Origin: Methanoculleus taiwanensis
GTDB lineage: Archaea; Halobacteriota; Methanomicrobia; Methanomicrobiales; Methanoculleaceae
Length of the DNA stretch: 64,000 nt
Direction: 5' to 3'
Assembly: GCF_004102725.1 (NCBI RefSeq)
Contig: NZ_LHQS01000004.1
Coordinates: 101,206 to 165,205 of the forward strand
Shown here: piece by piece, positions 8,282-16,752 of the stretch
Layout of the letters: each line of letters begins with the position of its first letter
How positions within the stretch are numbered: the first letter of the stretch is position 1
Position numbers and translations under genes: made by a program
Notes under the pieces: model-generated
The model's database searches: none
Seen by the model: only the letters and a program-made list of their open reading frames with translations
What the model was told of the DNA's origin: nothing

Positions 8282-8851
8282 GTGCTTACCTCCATCGTGC
8301 TCATCGCCGGAGTCCATGCCGTCAGCGACAGCAGAAGGGCACTTATCGTGGCCGCCCTCTTTGCGTCGGCGGCGCTGCTCTCCGGGTGGCTGTACGTCGT
8401 TACCGACATCCCCGCTCTCAACGTCGCTGAAAACGCCATTTCTCTCATCTTCTACACACATACCACCATCATAATCCTTACCGTCGTCCTGCGGTCGCGG
8501 GCGATCACCACCGATACCATCTACGGAGCGATCTGCGTCTACCTCCTCATCGGGCTGACCTATGCCAACGGATACACCTTCATCGAGACCATGAACCCCG
8601 GTTCATTCTATGCCAGTGCCGTACACGAACCGGGCGGCAGGTTAGCGTTCCCGGATCTCCTCTACTACAGTTTCGTTACTATGACGACGCTCGGGTACGG
8701 CGACATCACGCCGATCACCAACCAGGCCCGGTCGCTCGCCATGCTCGAAGCGGTGAGCGGAGTCCTCTACGTCGCCGTCCTCATCTCACGGCTCATCGGG
8801 TCGCTCGGCAGGTCATCGGGCTCTGATGGCGACGAAGAGCAAAAAAAGTGA
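8282..8851 (+). CDS. Potassium-type ion channel with TLGYGD pore
   Basis: A membrane protein with the selectivity filter TMTTLGYGDITP and the following pore helix and inner helix of cation channels. From the GTG at 8282 it has 189 residues and about five membrane segments. The same frame is open back to 8090 and encodes another hydrophobic helix (FLVLLASLILLLVLYPYV), so the native protein probably has six segments. That upstream part has no ATG, GTG or TTG in frame. A TTG at 8104 after GGGAGG would join it if one G were removed from the G5 run at 8116-8120. It directly follows the kinase gene and may be its target or a co-regulated channel. Confidence 0.75.
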   Translation: MLTSIVLIAGVHAVSDSRRALIVAALFASAALLSGWLYVVTDIPALNVAENAISLIFYTHTTIIILTVVLRSRAITTDTIYGAICVYLLIGLTYANGYTFIETMNPGSFYASAVHEPGGRLAFPDLLYYSFVTMTTLGYGDITPITNQARSLAMLEAVSGVLYVAVLISRLIGSLGRSSGSDGDEEQKK

Positions 8852-8914
8852 AATGACGGATATTTTTGAAAACAAACGAAGAATAACTCCGAATATTCTC
8901 GAAGTTAAAGGAAG

Positions 8915-8922
8915 ATATTTAT
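8915..8922 (+). promoter_or_regulatory. TATA box of the SIMPL-domain gene
   Basis: ATATTTAT in a strongly AT-rich stretch (8861-8930) has its centre about 34 nt before ATG 8953, giving a short leader of about 7 nt. Confidence 0.5.
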
Positions 8923-8952
8923 TTTTCCGAAAGCAACATCTGATCGATACCT

Positions 8953-9696
8953 ATGCGGGTAAAACTTGCGCTACTGGCAACAGCTCTTCTGGTGCTCTCC
9001 GCTGCAGTCATCGGCAATGTTGCAGCACAGCCCGAAGATCCAAACGAGAAGTACATCTACACATCAGGCACCGGGAAAGTGACCACGACCCCGAACCAGG
9101 CGACCGTCTCCCTCGCTGTCGAGACCGAGAACGCCGACGTCGCGACGGCACAGCAGGAGAACGCACGACAGATGGACGCAGTCATCGCCGCCCTGAAGGC
9201 AGCAGGCATTCCGGCCGAGAAGATCAAGACGACCGGGTATACCATCACCCCGGTGACCGAGGATACCACGAGCGCCACCTGGATGAGTTCGAAGGTCAAG
9301 TTCTATCGGGTGACGAACACGGTGCGGGTAACACTGGATGAGGTGAACCGGGTAGGGGAGATCATCGATATCGCCATCGCGAACGGTGCGAACCGGGTTA
9401 ACCATATCGAGTTCACCGTCAGTGACGACCGGCAGCAGGAGCTCCGCTCCCAGGCGCTGACCGCCGCCGTGCAGCAGGCACGGGGCGATGCCGACGCCGT
9501 TGCGGCAGCACTCGGCAAGACGATCATCGATGTGAAAGAGGTCAACGTCGGCGGCAGTTACATTCCCGTCATGTATGACGCAGCCAGATCGTACTACAGC
9601 GGTGCCGCCGAGAAGGCAATGGGCGTGCCCACCCCGATCGAGGTCGGCGAGATGGATGTGACGGCAACGGTCTCGGTCACCTATATCATCGTCTGA
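8953..9696 (+). CDS. Secreted SIMPL (DUF541) domain protein
   Basis: A 247-residue exported protein. Residues 1-25 are a signal peptide (LALLATALLVLSAAVIG, then AAQ). The rest is one SIMPL/DUF541 domain: ISTSGxGxVxxxPNQA-like TSGTGKVTTTPNQATVSLAV, the periodic Ala-rich helix ARQMDAVIAALKAAGI, KIKTTGYTITPV, and the later HIEFTVSDDRQQELR and ARGDADAVAAALGK. The family is widespread in bacterial envelopes and archaea and has no settled biochemical function; oligomeric assemblies and envelope stress roles have been proposed. It is followed by a T5 at about 9711 and appears monocistronic. Confidence 0.9.
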   Translation: MRVKLALLATALLVLSAAVIGNVAAQPEDPNEKYIYTSGTGKVTTTPNQATVSLAVETENADVATAQQENARQMDAVIAALKAAGIPAEKIKTTGYTITPVTEDTTSATWMSSKVKFYRVTNTVRVTLDEVNRVGEIIDIAIANGANRVNHIEFTVSDDRQQELRSQALTAAVQQARGDADAVAAALGKTIIDVKEVNVGGSYIPVMYDAARSYYSGAAEKAMGVPTPIEVGEMDVTATVSVTYIIV

Positions 9697-9776
9697 TATC
9701 CACCCCCTCCTTTTTCTTTCCTCTCCCGGAGACGCCGGAGCAACTATTTATCGCTGTCGGGATGAAACCAGAACGC

Positions 9777-10442
9777 ATGGTTACTATTGTCGAGGTCTAC
9801 AACAACATCGGCTATGATCCGGGCCTTGTTACAGCCAAAGGGTTCTCCTGCTATCTGCAGGAGGCGGGCCTACTCTTTGATACCGGAGGCCAGGGGGACG
9901 TGCTGCTCGAGAATATGCAGCGCCTCGGGATCGATCCCGGATCCGTCAGGCGACTGGTTCTCTCGCACGATCACTGGGATCACACCGGTGGGGCGGCTGC
10001 CGTCCTCCGTGCAAACCCGGAGATAGAAGTCTTTGTACCTGCAGGATTCTCGAATAAGACTCTCGATCTGATCGAAGCCCGGACACCGCCACGGATCGTC
10101 GAAGAGTGGAGTCCCCTTGCAGAAGGGATCTTCTCGACAGGCCCTCTCGGCGGCGAGATTCCGGAACAGGCGCTCGCCATCGAAGGAACCGACGGATATC
10201 TCATCGTCACGGGGTGTGCCCACCCACATATCGCGAGGATCATTCATAAGGTTGCAGAAAGGGGGGCGGTATGGGGAGTTATCGGCGGGCTTCACACCGT
10301 ATCAGAGGAAGATACGGATGCCCTCGAAGCAGTTTCCTACCTCTCCGCCTCGCACTGCACCGACCGCATAGGGGAGCTGGAGGCGCGATATCCGGATGCT
10401 TTCTCTCCCGGCGGAGCAGGATTCGTACACCGGTACCACTAA
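9777..10442 (+). CDS. Metallo-beta-lactamase fold hydrolase (COG1237-like)
   Basis: A 221-residue metal-dependent hydrolase. The zinc motif is SHDHWDHTGG, followed by the later metal-binding GCAHPH and GGLHTV. These are typical of the COG1237 group, some members of which are named for a methanopterin-related dihydropteroate activity; I would not transfer that activity without tests. I start at ATG 9777 because the TATA box CTATTTAT (9744-9751) is centred about 30 nt upstream, whereas the ATG at 9762 is too close to it. It ends 12 nt from the convergent mscS gene. Confidence 0.85.
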   Translation: MVTIVEVYNNIGYDPGLVTAKGFSCYLQEAGLLFDTGGQGDVLLENMQRLGIDPGSVRRLVLSHDHWDHTGGAAAVLRANPEIEVFVPAGFSNKTLDLIEARTPPRIVEEWSPLAEGIFSTGPLGGEIPEQALAIEGTDGYLIVTGCAHPHIARIIHKVAERGAVWGVIGGLHTVSEEDTDALEAVSYLSASHCTDRIGELEARYPDAFSPGGAGFVHRYH

Positions 10443-10446
10443 AGAA

Positions 10447-10466
10447 GGCGGAGCTTAGCTCCCGCC
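10447..10466. terminator. Hairpin between convergent genes
   Basis: GGCGGAGCT (10447-10455) and AGCTCCCGCC (10457-10466) pair with a one-base bulge, exactly at the junction of the convergent metallohydrolase and mscS genes. It could serve as a terminator in both directions, but it has no long T-run. Confidence 0.3.
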
Positions 10467-11312
10467 GTCCCTCCCCGATACATCCCCTTTCAGATCGTTC
10501 GCAAACCAGAGCGTCCTCTGCGGGAACGGGATCTCGATGCCGTTCTGTTCGAGTTCGATCTTTATCTTCCAGAGAAGATCCGTCTTGACGTCCCACCACT
10601 CCCGCGACGGCGCCCAGATCTTGACACTGATATTGACGCTGTTGTCACCGAGCGAGTCGACGTAGACCGACGGTGCAGGGCTTTTCAGGGCAAAGGGGTG
10701 GTTCCAGATGACCTCTTTTATGATCCTGACCGCCCTGTCGGCATCGTCCTGGTAGCGGATCCCCACCGTATACTCAAACCGCCGGGCAACATTCTGCACG
10801 TAGTTCGTGATATTCGAAGTGAAGACCTTCTCGTTCGGGATCCGGACATAAATCCCGTCATAGGTCTTGACGACGGTCGAGAGGATCCGAATGTCCTCGA
10901 TGTTGCCCGATATCCCCTCGACACCGATATTATCTCCTATTTTTATCGGACGTTCTACCATCAGGAACAGACCGGAGATAAGATTCGAGACAACGCTCTG
11001 ACTCGCAAAACCGATCACGAGACCCGCGATACCCCCGGCGACGAGAAGGCCGGAGAGATCGATACTGAGGTAGGGCAGCGCGATGATAACCGCCCAGGCG
11101 ACAATGACGTAGTAGATGATCTTTGTGAGGATCTCAAGATCGTTCTTCGGGACTCTCTCATGGAGCGCCCTCCTGACGTTCATCGCCACTATCTTTGCGA
11201 TCACTATCCCGACGATGAGGATAATGATGACCGAGAGGATGCTTCCGACCGTCAGAGTGCCGTAGCCGACCGGAGTCTCCAGGACCGATGTTACGTTCAC
11301 GCCAATCCCCAC
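10455..11312 (-). CDS. mscS: Small-conductance mechanosensitive channel MscS
   Basis: A 285-residue channel that opens under membrane tension to release solutes during osmotic downshock. It has three membrane helices (about residues 20-45, 65-85 and 90-110). The pore helix region GGIAGLVIGFASQSVVSNLI matches the Gly/Ala-rich TM3 of MscS. The beta-domain motif RPIKIGDNIGVEGISGNIEDI and the alpha/beta vestibule (RIPNEKVFTSNITNY) follow. Its start lies 16 nt inside the upstream DUF432 gene, so the two are co-transcribed and probably translationally coupled. Confidence 0.93.
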   Translation of the reverse strand: MGIGVNVTSVLETPVGYGTLTVGSILSVIIILIVGIVIAKIVAMNVRRALHERVPKNDLEILTKIIYYVIVAWAVIIALPYLSIDLSGLLVAGGIAGLVIGFASQSVVSNLISGLFLMVERPIKIGDNIGVEGISGNIEDIRILSTVVKTYDGIYVRIPNEKVFTSNITNYVQNVARRFEYTVGIRYQDDADRAVRIIKEVIWNHPFALKSPAPSVYVDSLGDNSVNISVKIWAPSREWWDVKTDLLWKIKIELEQNGIEIPFPQRTLWFANDLKGDVSGRDGGS

Positions 11313-12001
11313 TCCATGAGAAATCCTTTCTTTATCGACGGGATACCGCGGGCGGTATAGAGTTCGATCGACTTCTTCATCCCGGGTTTGAGCGGCGTGT
11401 CGAGAAAATCTGTTTCAGCCTGGTTTTTAGTGATGATCCGCATCTGGGCGGTCATCGAGACGATATCGTTGTAGTAGAGCTTCATATCGTAACTCTCAAA
11501 GACCGCCTGCGATACCGTAACCCATTCACGATAGGTGTTCCGGATGGTGAGTTCCATTACCCCCTCCATCAGAGGATGAACCTCCGGGATATCCGGGTAG
11601 ATCTTGCTCTTGTACCATCGGGCGATGACACCGCCACTCGCCGGCCCGTAGAGGGTGTACTTCTGGTGGTCGAGGCCAATGATATCAAGCACCTCGATAT
11701 CACGCTTCGATTCGACGAAGACCCCGATCTCAACCGGAAACGTCAGGTAGAACCGGTTGACCGATCCCGGTTCGACGAGTACCGGATCGAATTCGATCAA
11801 CAGGAAGTTCGTGATCTCTTTCGGGAGGTTGACCGGTTCGACCGGGTTGACGATAATCCCACCCGACTCGGACGCCAGAAGCCTTTCGAACCTTTTTTCG
11901 CCACACGTCCTCCGATAGCAATAGAGGCCGTCTCTCCGCTCAATTCCGGCTTTAATGCCCCCGTCGTCGATCTGAAACGTATAGTCGTACCGCCCGAACA
12001 T
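11297..12001 (-). CDS. DUF432 family protein
   Basis: A 234-residue archaeal protein that I recognise as DUF432 from its overall pattern (N-terminal WG-type FGRYDYTFQIDDGGI, central GGIIVNPVEPVNLP, and GFLMEWGLA at the end). It has no membrane segment or catalytic motif that I can identify. It overlaps mscS by 16 nt, a linkage seen for this family in other archaea, which suggests a role tied to the channel or to osmotic response. A TATA box at 12024-12033 (minus strand) is centred about 28 nt before the ATG at 12001, indicating a leaderless transcript. Confidence 0.75.
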   Translation of the reverse strand: MFGRYDYTFQIDDGGIKAGIERRDGLYCYRRTCGEKRFERLLASESGGIIVNPVEPVNLPKEITNFLLIEFDPVLVEPGSVNRFYLTFPVEIGVFVESKRDIEVLDIIGLDHQKYTLYGPASGGVIARWYKSKIYPDIPEVHPLMEGVMELTIRNTYREWVTVSQAVFESYDMKLYYNDIVSMTAQMRIITKNQAETDFLDTPLKPGMKKSIELYTARGIPSIKKGFLMEWGLA

Positions 12002-12023
12002 TACTAGAGTACTGATGATGCTC

Positions 12024-12033
12024 CATATTAAAG
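12024..12033 (-). promoter_or_regulatory. TATA box of the DUF432-mscS operon
   Basis: In mRNA sense CTTTAATATG, centred about 28 nt upstream of ATG 12001, so transcription should begin at or next to the start codon. Confidence 0.65.
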
Positions 12034-12734
12034 TTCCCGCCTGGAAAGATACCGCAATTACAGGATTTTAGCGGATTCAAAGGCAATATAACGCTTCTGC
12101 CTCCACCGGGAAGCCTGCAGGTTCACGGATGCGCCCGGTACGGGACGAACCTCGCCTCGGCCCTTCCGGAGGGGACGCGATACCCCGTACATCGGCCGAT
12201 GCAGCTGGATCGGCACCGGTTCACATCTCCACACCCGACTGCCCCCGCCACCCCTGGCCTCTCCCGCTCGCGTTCCGCCGGAGATCTCATCGCCGGATAT
12301 GTCTTCGGCTAAATCAGCCGGAGGAGGGATTACTCAGGAGAAAAGATATTCACGTTCCTCTCTGCCGAGAGTATGAATGAAAAAGGATAAGTAGGGCATA
12401 CGATCCCTGATATATTTCAAGACAGATAAATAGATACAGTTTTAACCGTCGCTTAACGACATTTGATTGCACAATTACCGCGCAGAACACGCCGGAAGCA
12501 ATTGGACATATGCACAAATAGGGGGTTTGGCATCATTCCCGGGGAGCAGGCAGCCGGATGCGCCGCCATCCGCTCCACCCCGGCACTCAGGTACCCCGAA
12601 CCGATACACTAATCATACCCTGCCAGGTACACCGGAACATCACCGCCAACGGAAGTCAGGTTACAGGCAGTGAAGAGAGCATCTCATGGGGTGAGGAGAG
12701 CGTGAGAACGAATCAACAGAGAAGCAGGGAGATT
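12034..12734. other. Long intergenic region before the PAS histidine kinase
   Basis: About 700 bp without a supported gene. The first part (to about 12330) is GC-rich and carries only Arg/Pro-rich frames such as 12129-12380, which I regard as chance. From 12385 to 12475 the sequence becomes AT-rich, with several TATA-like stretches (GATATATTTC near 12410, GATAAATAGAT near 12425) and a repeated TTAAC (12442 and 12453). If the promoter is here, the kinase mRNA has an untranslated leader of about 250-300 nt, long for this organism. Confidence 0.45.
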
Positions 12735-14177
12735 ATGACGAACGACAGCAGGGATATGGATATCATCAACCAGATCCCCCAAGCGGCATTCGCGCTTGAT
12801 ACAGCCGGAACGATTCGTGTCTGGAACCACAACATGGAGGAACTCACCGGCATCAGGGCCGAGGAGATCGTCGGCAGAGGAGGGTTCGAGCACAGCCGGA
12901 TCCTCTTCGGCGAGCGGCGCCCGACGCTCATAAACGACATACTCGGCCAGGGAAATCCGGGCGACGGGCTGTATCGAAACCTCATCAGAAACAAAGACCA
13001 GATCTATGCCGAATCATGTGTTCCCTTAACGAACGGGAAGCAAGTTGCGTGCACCGCAGCTCCGCTCTACAACACCGCCGGAATACGCATCGGGGCGATC
13101 GAGGCGCTCTACGACATAACCGAGAAACGAGCGGCAGAAAACTCCCTCCAGCGGTCGGAGGAACAGATCCGGACGCTGACGCATGCTCTCCCCGACATGT
13201 TCTTCACGATAGACCATAACGGAATCTTTCTGGAGTTTTCGTGGAACGAGGCGCAGAAGTACGGCATCGACCCCGGCAGTCTTGTCGGAAGAGGCCCGGA
13301 CGCCCTGTTTCCAGAGGAGGAGGCCGGGTTCATTGCAGCCACTGCGAGAGCGGTGATCGATACCGGACAGAACACCTCACAGGAGAGGAGATTTATGTGG
13401 CACGGCGAGGAGCGGGCATTCCGGACAGACCTCCATCCGCTCCACGATACCTCAGGAAGGATCGTCGCGGCAAGCGGTATCAGCCGCGACATCTCAAACA
13501 GGATCCGCTCTGAAAGGACGGTACAGGAGACTACCCGGGTCACCGATCTGTACCTCGACCTCTTAAGCAACGACATCTACAACACGAGCATGGTTGCCGC
13601 CACCATCATCGAGATGCTCCGGGAACGGCTCGAAGGCGAGGAGGAAGAACTTGCACAGCGTGTCAAGGCCACCATCGAGCAGAACATCAACATCATCAAG
13701 AACGTCGAGCTGCTCAATACCCTCAGCCAGCACCGGACGACGCTTGGCCCTGTCGATCTCGATGCGCTCGTCCGGGAACAGATCAGACGCTACAGCGGAA
13801 TCCGCATACGCTACAGCGGTTGCCACTGCACCGTCTGGGCAAACCCCCTCCTCGAGCATATCATCTCAAACCTCATCAGCAACAGCATCAAGTACGGCGG
13901 AATGAGGGTCGAGATCGATATCTCCGCTCTCGAGACCGAGGAGGTCGTAACCCTCACCGTTGCGGACAACGGCATAGGGATTCCCGATCCCCTGAAACCA
14001 AATATCTTCGACCGGTTCACGCGCGGAGGAAAGAAGATGCCGGGAAGCCGCGGCCTCGGCCTGCATATCGTCAAGACACTGGTCAACCAGTACGGCGGCA
14101 GGGTCTGGGCTGCAGATCGCGTTCCCGGGAAGCCGGGAGAAGGGGCGGCGATCAAGATCATCCTTCAGAAATGCTGA
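12735..14177 (+). CDS. Soluble PAS-PAS sensor histidine kinase with Asn at the phosphoacceptor site
   Basis: A 480-residue cytosolic protein starting at ATG 12735 four bases after GGGAG. The first PAS domain covers about residues 12-125 (AAFALDTAGTIRVWNHNMEE) and the second about 140-260. The dimerisation region has DLYLDLLSNDIYNTSM where methanogen kinases of this type have LLSHDIYN, so the usual phosphoacceptor His is Asn. The ATPase domain is intact, with N-box NLISNSIKYGG, G1 box DNGIGIP and G2 box GSRGLGLHIVK. It may be a non-phosphorylating sensor, a phosphatase or a partner in a heterodimer. No response regulator is adjacent. Confidence 0.87.
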   Translation: MTNDSRDMDIINQIPQAAFALDTAGTIRVWNHNMEELTGIRAEEIVGRGGFEHSRILFGERRPTLINDILGQGNPGDGLYRNLIRNKDQIYAESCVPLTNGKQVACTAAPLYNTAGIRIGAIEALYDITEKRAAENSLQRSEEQIRTLTHALPDMFFTIDHNGIFLEFSWNEAQKYGIDPGSLVGRGPDALFPEEEAGFIAATARAVIDTGQNTSQERRFMWHGEERAFRTDLHPLHDTSGRIVAASGISRDISNRIRSERTVQETTRVTDLYLDLLSNDIYNTSMVAATIIEMLRERLEGEEEELAQRVKATIEQNINIIKNVELLNTLSQHRTTLGPVDLDALVREQIRRYSGIRIRYSGCHCTVWANPLLEHIISNLISNSIKYGGMRVEIDISALETEEVVTLTVADNGIGIPDPLKPNIFDRFTRGGKKMPGSRGLGLHIVKTLVNQYGGRVWAADRVPGKPGEGAAIKIILQKC

Positions 14178-14181
14178 AGGA
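14161..14181 (+). terminator. Perfect 8-bp stem-loop over the histidine kinase stop codon
   Basis: TCCTTCAG (14161-14168) and CTGAAGGA (14174-14181) are exact reverse complements with a 5-nt loop, and the TGA stop (14175-14177) lies in the right arm. No T-run follows, so a role in termination or mRNA 3' end stability is only a guess. Confidence 0.4.
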
Positions 14182-14274
14182 GGTCTTCCCGGCCAGAATT
14201 TTATATCGTACTTACTCTATATATCATCCCAGCGACCATATGATATCACATCATGCCCATTGGGGATTAATTCA

Positions 14275-14721
14275 ATGAATCGAACGATATGCTTTAAAGA
14301 AAGACGATATATCGAAGAGCTCCGGATTCTCACAAAAGCTACGGCTGTTGATTGTATCATCGACGAACGCTTCGACCGCATCATCTACGTCATCAGGGAA
14401 GGTGACATGGGACTTGCGATCGGCAGAAAGGGCGCAAATATCAAGAAGATGCAGAAAGTTCTCGGCCGCCGCGTTGAGATGGTAGAGTTCGCCCAGGAAC
14501 CCACAGCATTCGTACAAAACATATTCAAACCGGCTGATATTCTGGAGGTGCAATCCGCCGCCGAGGGACGCACCGACGTATTTGTCAGGAAGAGCGATCT
14601 CGGCATCGCCATCGGAAAAGGGGGATGCATGATAGAGAAGGCACGGCTCCTCATAGCACGGTTCCTTGGGCGGGAGCTCGGCGAGATACAGGTAAGGGAG
14701 GAGGAGAATGCAGACGCATGA
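14275..14721 (+). CDS. NusA-like KH-domain transcription factor
   Basis: A 148-residue protein made of two KH domains, corresponding to the archaeal short NusA family. The first has GLAIGRKGANIKKMQ (about residues 45-60) and the second GIAIGKGGCMIEKARLL (about 108-125); both match the GxxG nucleic-acid loop. It presumably binds RNA and acts in transcription elongation or termination with RNA polymerase. ATG 14275 is preferred to the in-frame TTG 14260. TATA-like sequences lie at 14199-14206 and 14215-14224. In many archaea this family lies near rpo genes, but here it precedes hisE, which it overlaps by 14 nt. Confidence 0.85.
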   Translation: MNRTICFKERRYIEELRILTKATAVDCIIDERFDRIIYVIREGDMGLAIGRKGANIKKMQKVLGRRVEMVEFAQEPTAFVQNIFKPADILEVQSAAEGRTDVFVRKSDLGIAIGKGGCMIEKARLLIARFLGRELGEIQVREEENADA

Positions 14722-15001
14722 TGTGCTCGACGAGCTCTGGGCAGTTATCTGCGAGCGTGCAGAGAACCCATCCGAAAACTCGTATGTCAGCAGTATTCTG
14801 ACGCACCGCAAGGGCGTCGATAAGGCGCTTGAAAAAGTAGGCGAAGAGGCGGTGGAGTTCATCCTCGCCGCGAAGAATCAGGTCAGGGAGCGCACCGTAT
14901 CCGAAGGCGCCGACCTCTTATTCCATTTCCTCGTTGCCCTGCGGGCATCGGATATCGATATCGACGAAGTCCTCTCGGAGCTTGCCGGGCGGCGCAGATA
15001 A
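14708..15001 (+). CDS. hisE: Phosphoribosyl-ATP pyrophosphatase
   Basis: A 97-residue enzyme that hydrolyses phosphoribosyl-ATP to phosphoribosyl-AMP and pyrophosphate, the second step of histidine biosynthesis. It has the MazG-like four-helix pattern, with the metal-binding EKVGEEAVEFILAAK and EGADLLFHFLVAL (E, E, E, D ligands). Its start overlaps the NusA-like gene by 14 nt, so it is translated from the same transcript. No other his gene is in the window. Confidence 0.93.
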   Translation: MQTHDVLDELWAVICERAENPSENSYVSSILTHRKGVDKALEKVGEEAVEFILAAKNQVRERTVSEGADLLFHFLVALRASDIDIDEVLSELAGRRR

Positions 15002-15049
15002 TCATCCACTTTTTCAGGCACCGAAACCTGCCTTTTGGAGTAGCGCGGA

Positions 15050-15496
15050 TCAGAGATACTCCTTCAGATCGACCATCTTCGGAAGTTCCTCCTTCTTCAC
15101 CGACGCCGTCTGGATGACATCCGGATCGATCAGAATGGGAGCGCCGTATCGAAGGGCAATGGCTATCCCGTCGCTCGGCCGGCAGTCCATCACCTCGGTC
15201 CGGCTCTCCTGCTTCAGAACGAGCTTTGCATAGAAGACCCCTTCCTCGAGCGAGTCGATGTGAAGGGCATCAAGCGAGATTCCGAAACGTCTGAGCATCT
15301 CGATGATGAGGTCGTGCGTGATGGGACGGGGCAGCATCTCCATATTCAGCGCGTTGCTGATGGAGATAGCCTCCCAGAGCCCGACGTAGATCGGGATGGT
15401 GCCTTTCCCGTCAGCATCGAGCACAACCGTCGGGGCGGCCCCCATCTCACTGACGGACATGAAAACCCCCTGTACGTGGCAACTCTGAGAAGACAT
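15050..15496 (-). CDS. Bifunctional nuclease domain (BFN, DUF151) protein
   Basis: A 148-residue DUF151/BFN protein. Diagnostic stretches are GTIPIYVGLWEA, RPITHDLIIEML and DCRPSDGIAIALRYGAPI. Plant and bacterial relatives have been reported to have DNase/RNase activity, but for archaeal members this is only predicted. ATG 15496 is chosen over ATG 15511 because AGGTGATC, an extended anti-Shine-Dalgarno match, ends two bases before it, and because the TATA-like CTTTAATACT (15524-15533, minus strand) is only 17 nt from the earlier ATG. Confidence 0.85.
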   Translation of the reverse strand: MSSQSCHVQGVFMSVSEMGAAPTVVLDADGKGTIPIYVGLWEAISISNALNMEMLPRPITHDLIIEMLRRFGISLDALHIDSLEEGVFYAKLVLKQESRTEVMDCRPSDGIAIALRYGAPILIDPDVIQTASVKKEELPKMVDLKEYL

Positions 15497-15542
15497 GTGA
15501 TCACCTGACATGCTCCTTATCGGCTTTAATACTTGGGGTGAA

Positions 15543-16574
15543 CTATCGTGTCTTCTCGGTTCTCACGACAATCTCACGCCGGACGATCGAGAGGCTTGCA
15601 AGAAGGCCGATAGCGATATTGAAGTAGTACAGGATAAGCCTCCAGAGGAGGACGAAGACCCCGACGATGGACGAGTTCACGAAGAGCCCGTACAGCGACG
15701 TGGCGCTGAGTTCTGCGATCCCCGAACCGCCCGGCGTGAGCGGGAGCATCATGATAATCGCAATAATGAGCTGCACGACGAACGACTCGATGAAGAACGG
15801 GGGTTGGCCGAGTCCGATGAGGAGCAGGGATGCGATGAAGAACTCCGAAAACCAGAAGAGGCAGGTGAAGAAGAAACCCCAGAGGAGACCGACCTTACCG
15901 TGGTTGACGAAGCGCACGAGGCTTTCGTGGAAGTTATCGACCTCCCGGTCGACCGTCGCGAGGATACTCTCGATCCGCTTCATCTTCCACTTCTTCCCGA
16001 TCCATGCGGAGATCCGCCGCAAAAACCGCTTGAGGTGGTCGGGGTTCTTTACGGAGAAGACGAAGACGAGAACGAAGAGCGTGATGAAGACCCAGGCCGC
16101 GTACATGATAATACTGACACCTGCGGCAAGGCTGCTCCAGTAACTCCCGAGAAAGAGCATCGCGAATGCACCGGCCGCGCCGAGGACGATACCGTCGAGC
16201 ACGCGTTCCATGATAACGACGGCGGTTGCATCACCGAGTTTCACATCGGCACGGTACAGTTCGTGAATCCGCACCGGCTCGCCGCCCGCCTGCGACGGGG
16301 TGATCGACGCAACCAGCATATTGGCAAAGACCAGGTTGAGGCAATGCCTGAACCGGACGCGATAGCCGAGCGAACCGGTCATCTTCTGGATGCGGAGCGC
16401 CCAGAAACCAAGGGCGACGACGTGCAGCAGCAGCGCGAGGACGAGGTAGTAGGGGTTGATCTGCTGCAGGTACTCAATGGTCGTTTCGTCGATGGTAAAG
16501 TAGAGGACCGCAATCAGTACGAGCGTGCTGAAACTGACCGAGACTAAAAGCCACTTCCACTGAGATTTTTTCAT
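15543..16574 (-). CDS. Flippase-like integral membrane protein (UPF0104/YbhN family)
   Basis: A 343-residue protein with about eight membrane helices, matching the lysylphosphatidylglycerol synthetase transmembrane-region/UPF0104 family. Characteristic stretches are NMLVASITPSQAGGEPVR near residue 90 and LPLTPGGSGIAELSA near residue 285, both containing the family's P-x-x-G-G/E elements. Relatives in haloarchaea act on glycolipid or dolichol-linked sugars, so lipid or glycolipid translocation is plausible but inferred. It ends just before the separate promoter of the BFN nuclease gene. Confidence 0.82.
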   Translation of the reverse strand: MKKSQWKWLLVSVSFSTLVLIAVLYFTIDETTIEYLQQINPYYLVLALLLHVVALGFWALRIQKMTGSLGYRVRFRHCLNLVFANMLVASITPSQAGGEPVRIHELYRADVKLGDATAVVIMERVLDGIVLGAAGAFAMLFLGSYWSSLAAGVSIIMYAAWVFITLFVLVFVFSVKNPDHLKRFLRRISAWIGKKWKMKRIESILATVDREVDNFHESLVRFVNHGKVGLLWGFFFTCLFWFSEFFIASLLLIGLGQPPFFIESFVVQLIIAIIMMLPLTPGGSGIAELSATSLYGLFVNSSIVGVFVLLWRLILYYFNIAIGLLASLSIVRREIVVRTEKTR

Positions 16575-16752
16575 GCATTACGCTCCAGAACACCGCCGGC
16601 CGAAGTCTGACTCCCGGGATCGGGATCAGGGAACCGCTTGCGCCGGGTGATACAACCAAAAATATCAGAGGCTGAACTATTATCGTATCTTCCGGATACT
16701 ATATAACGCTGTTTTCACGACCTTCCCCCGGGACAGGCCGCTTCATCTTCTC

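Noticed and set aside
8826..9341. 171-residue ORF over the SIMPL gene
   Set aside because: Out-of-frame shadow of a clear secreted DUF541 gene.
12129..12673. Two short ORFs before the PAS histidine kinase
   Set aside because: Pro/Arg/His-rich frames in a GC-rich spacer; the second overlaps the kinase leader and has no start signal.
15510..16547. 345-residue acidic ORF antisense to the flippase gene
   Set aside because: Long only because GC-rich coding DNA lacks stops on the other strand; composition is Asp/Glu/Arg-rich without a domain.
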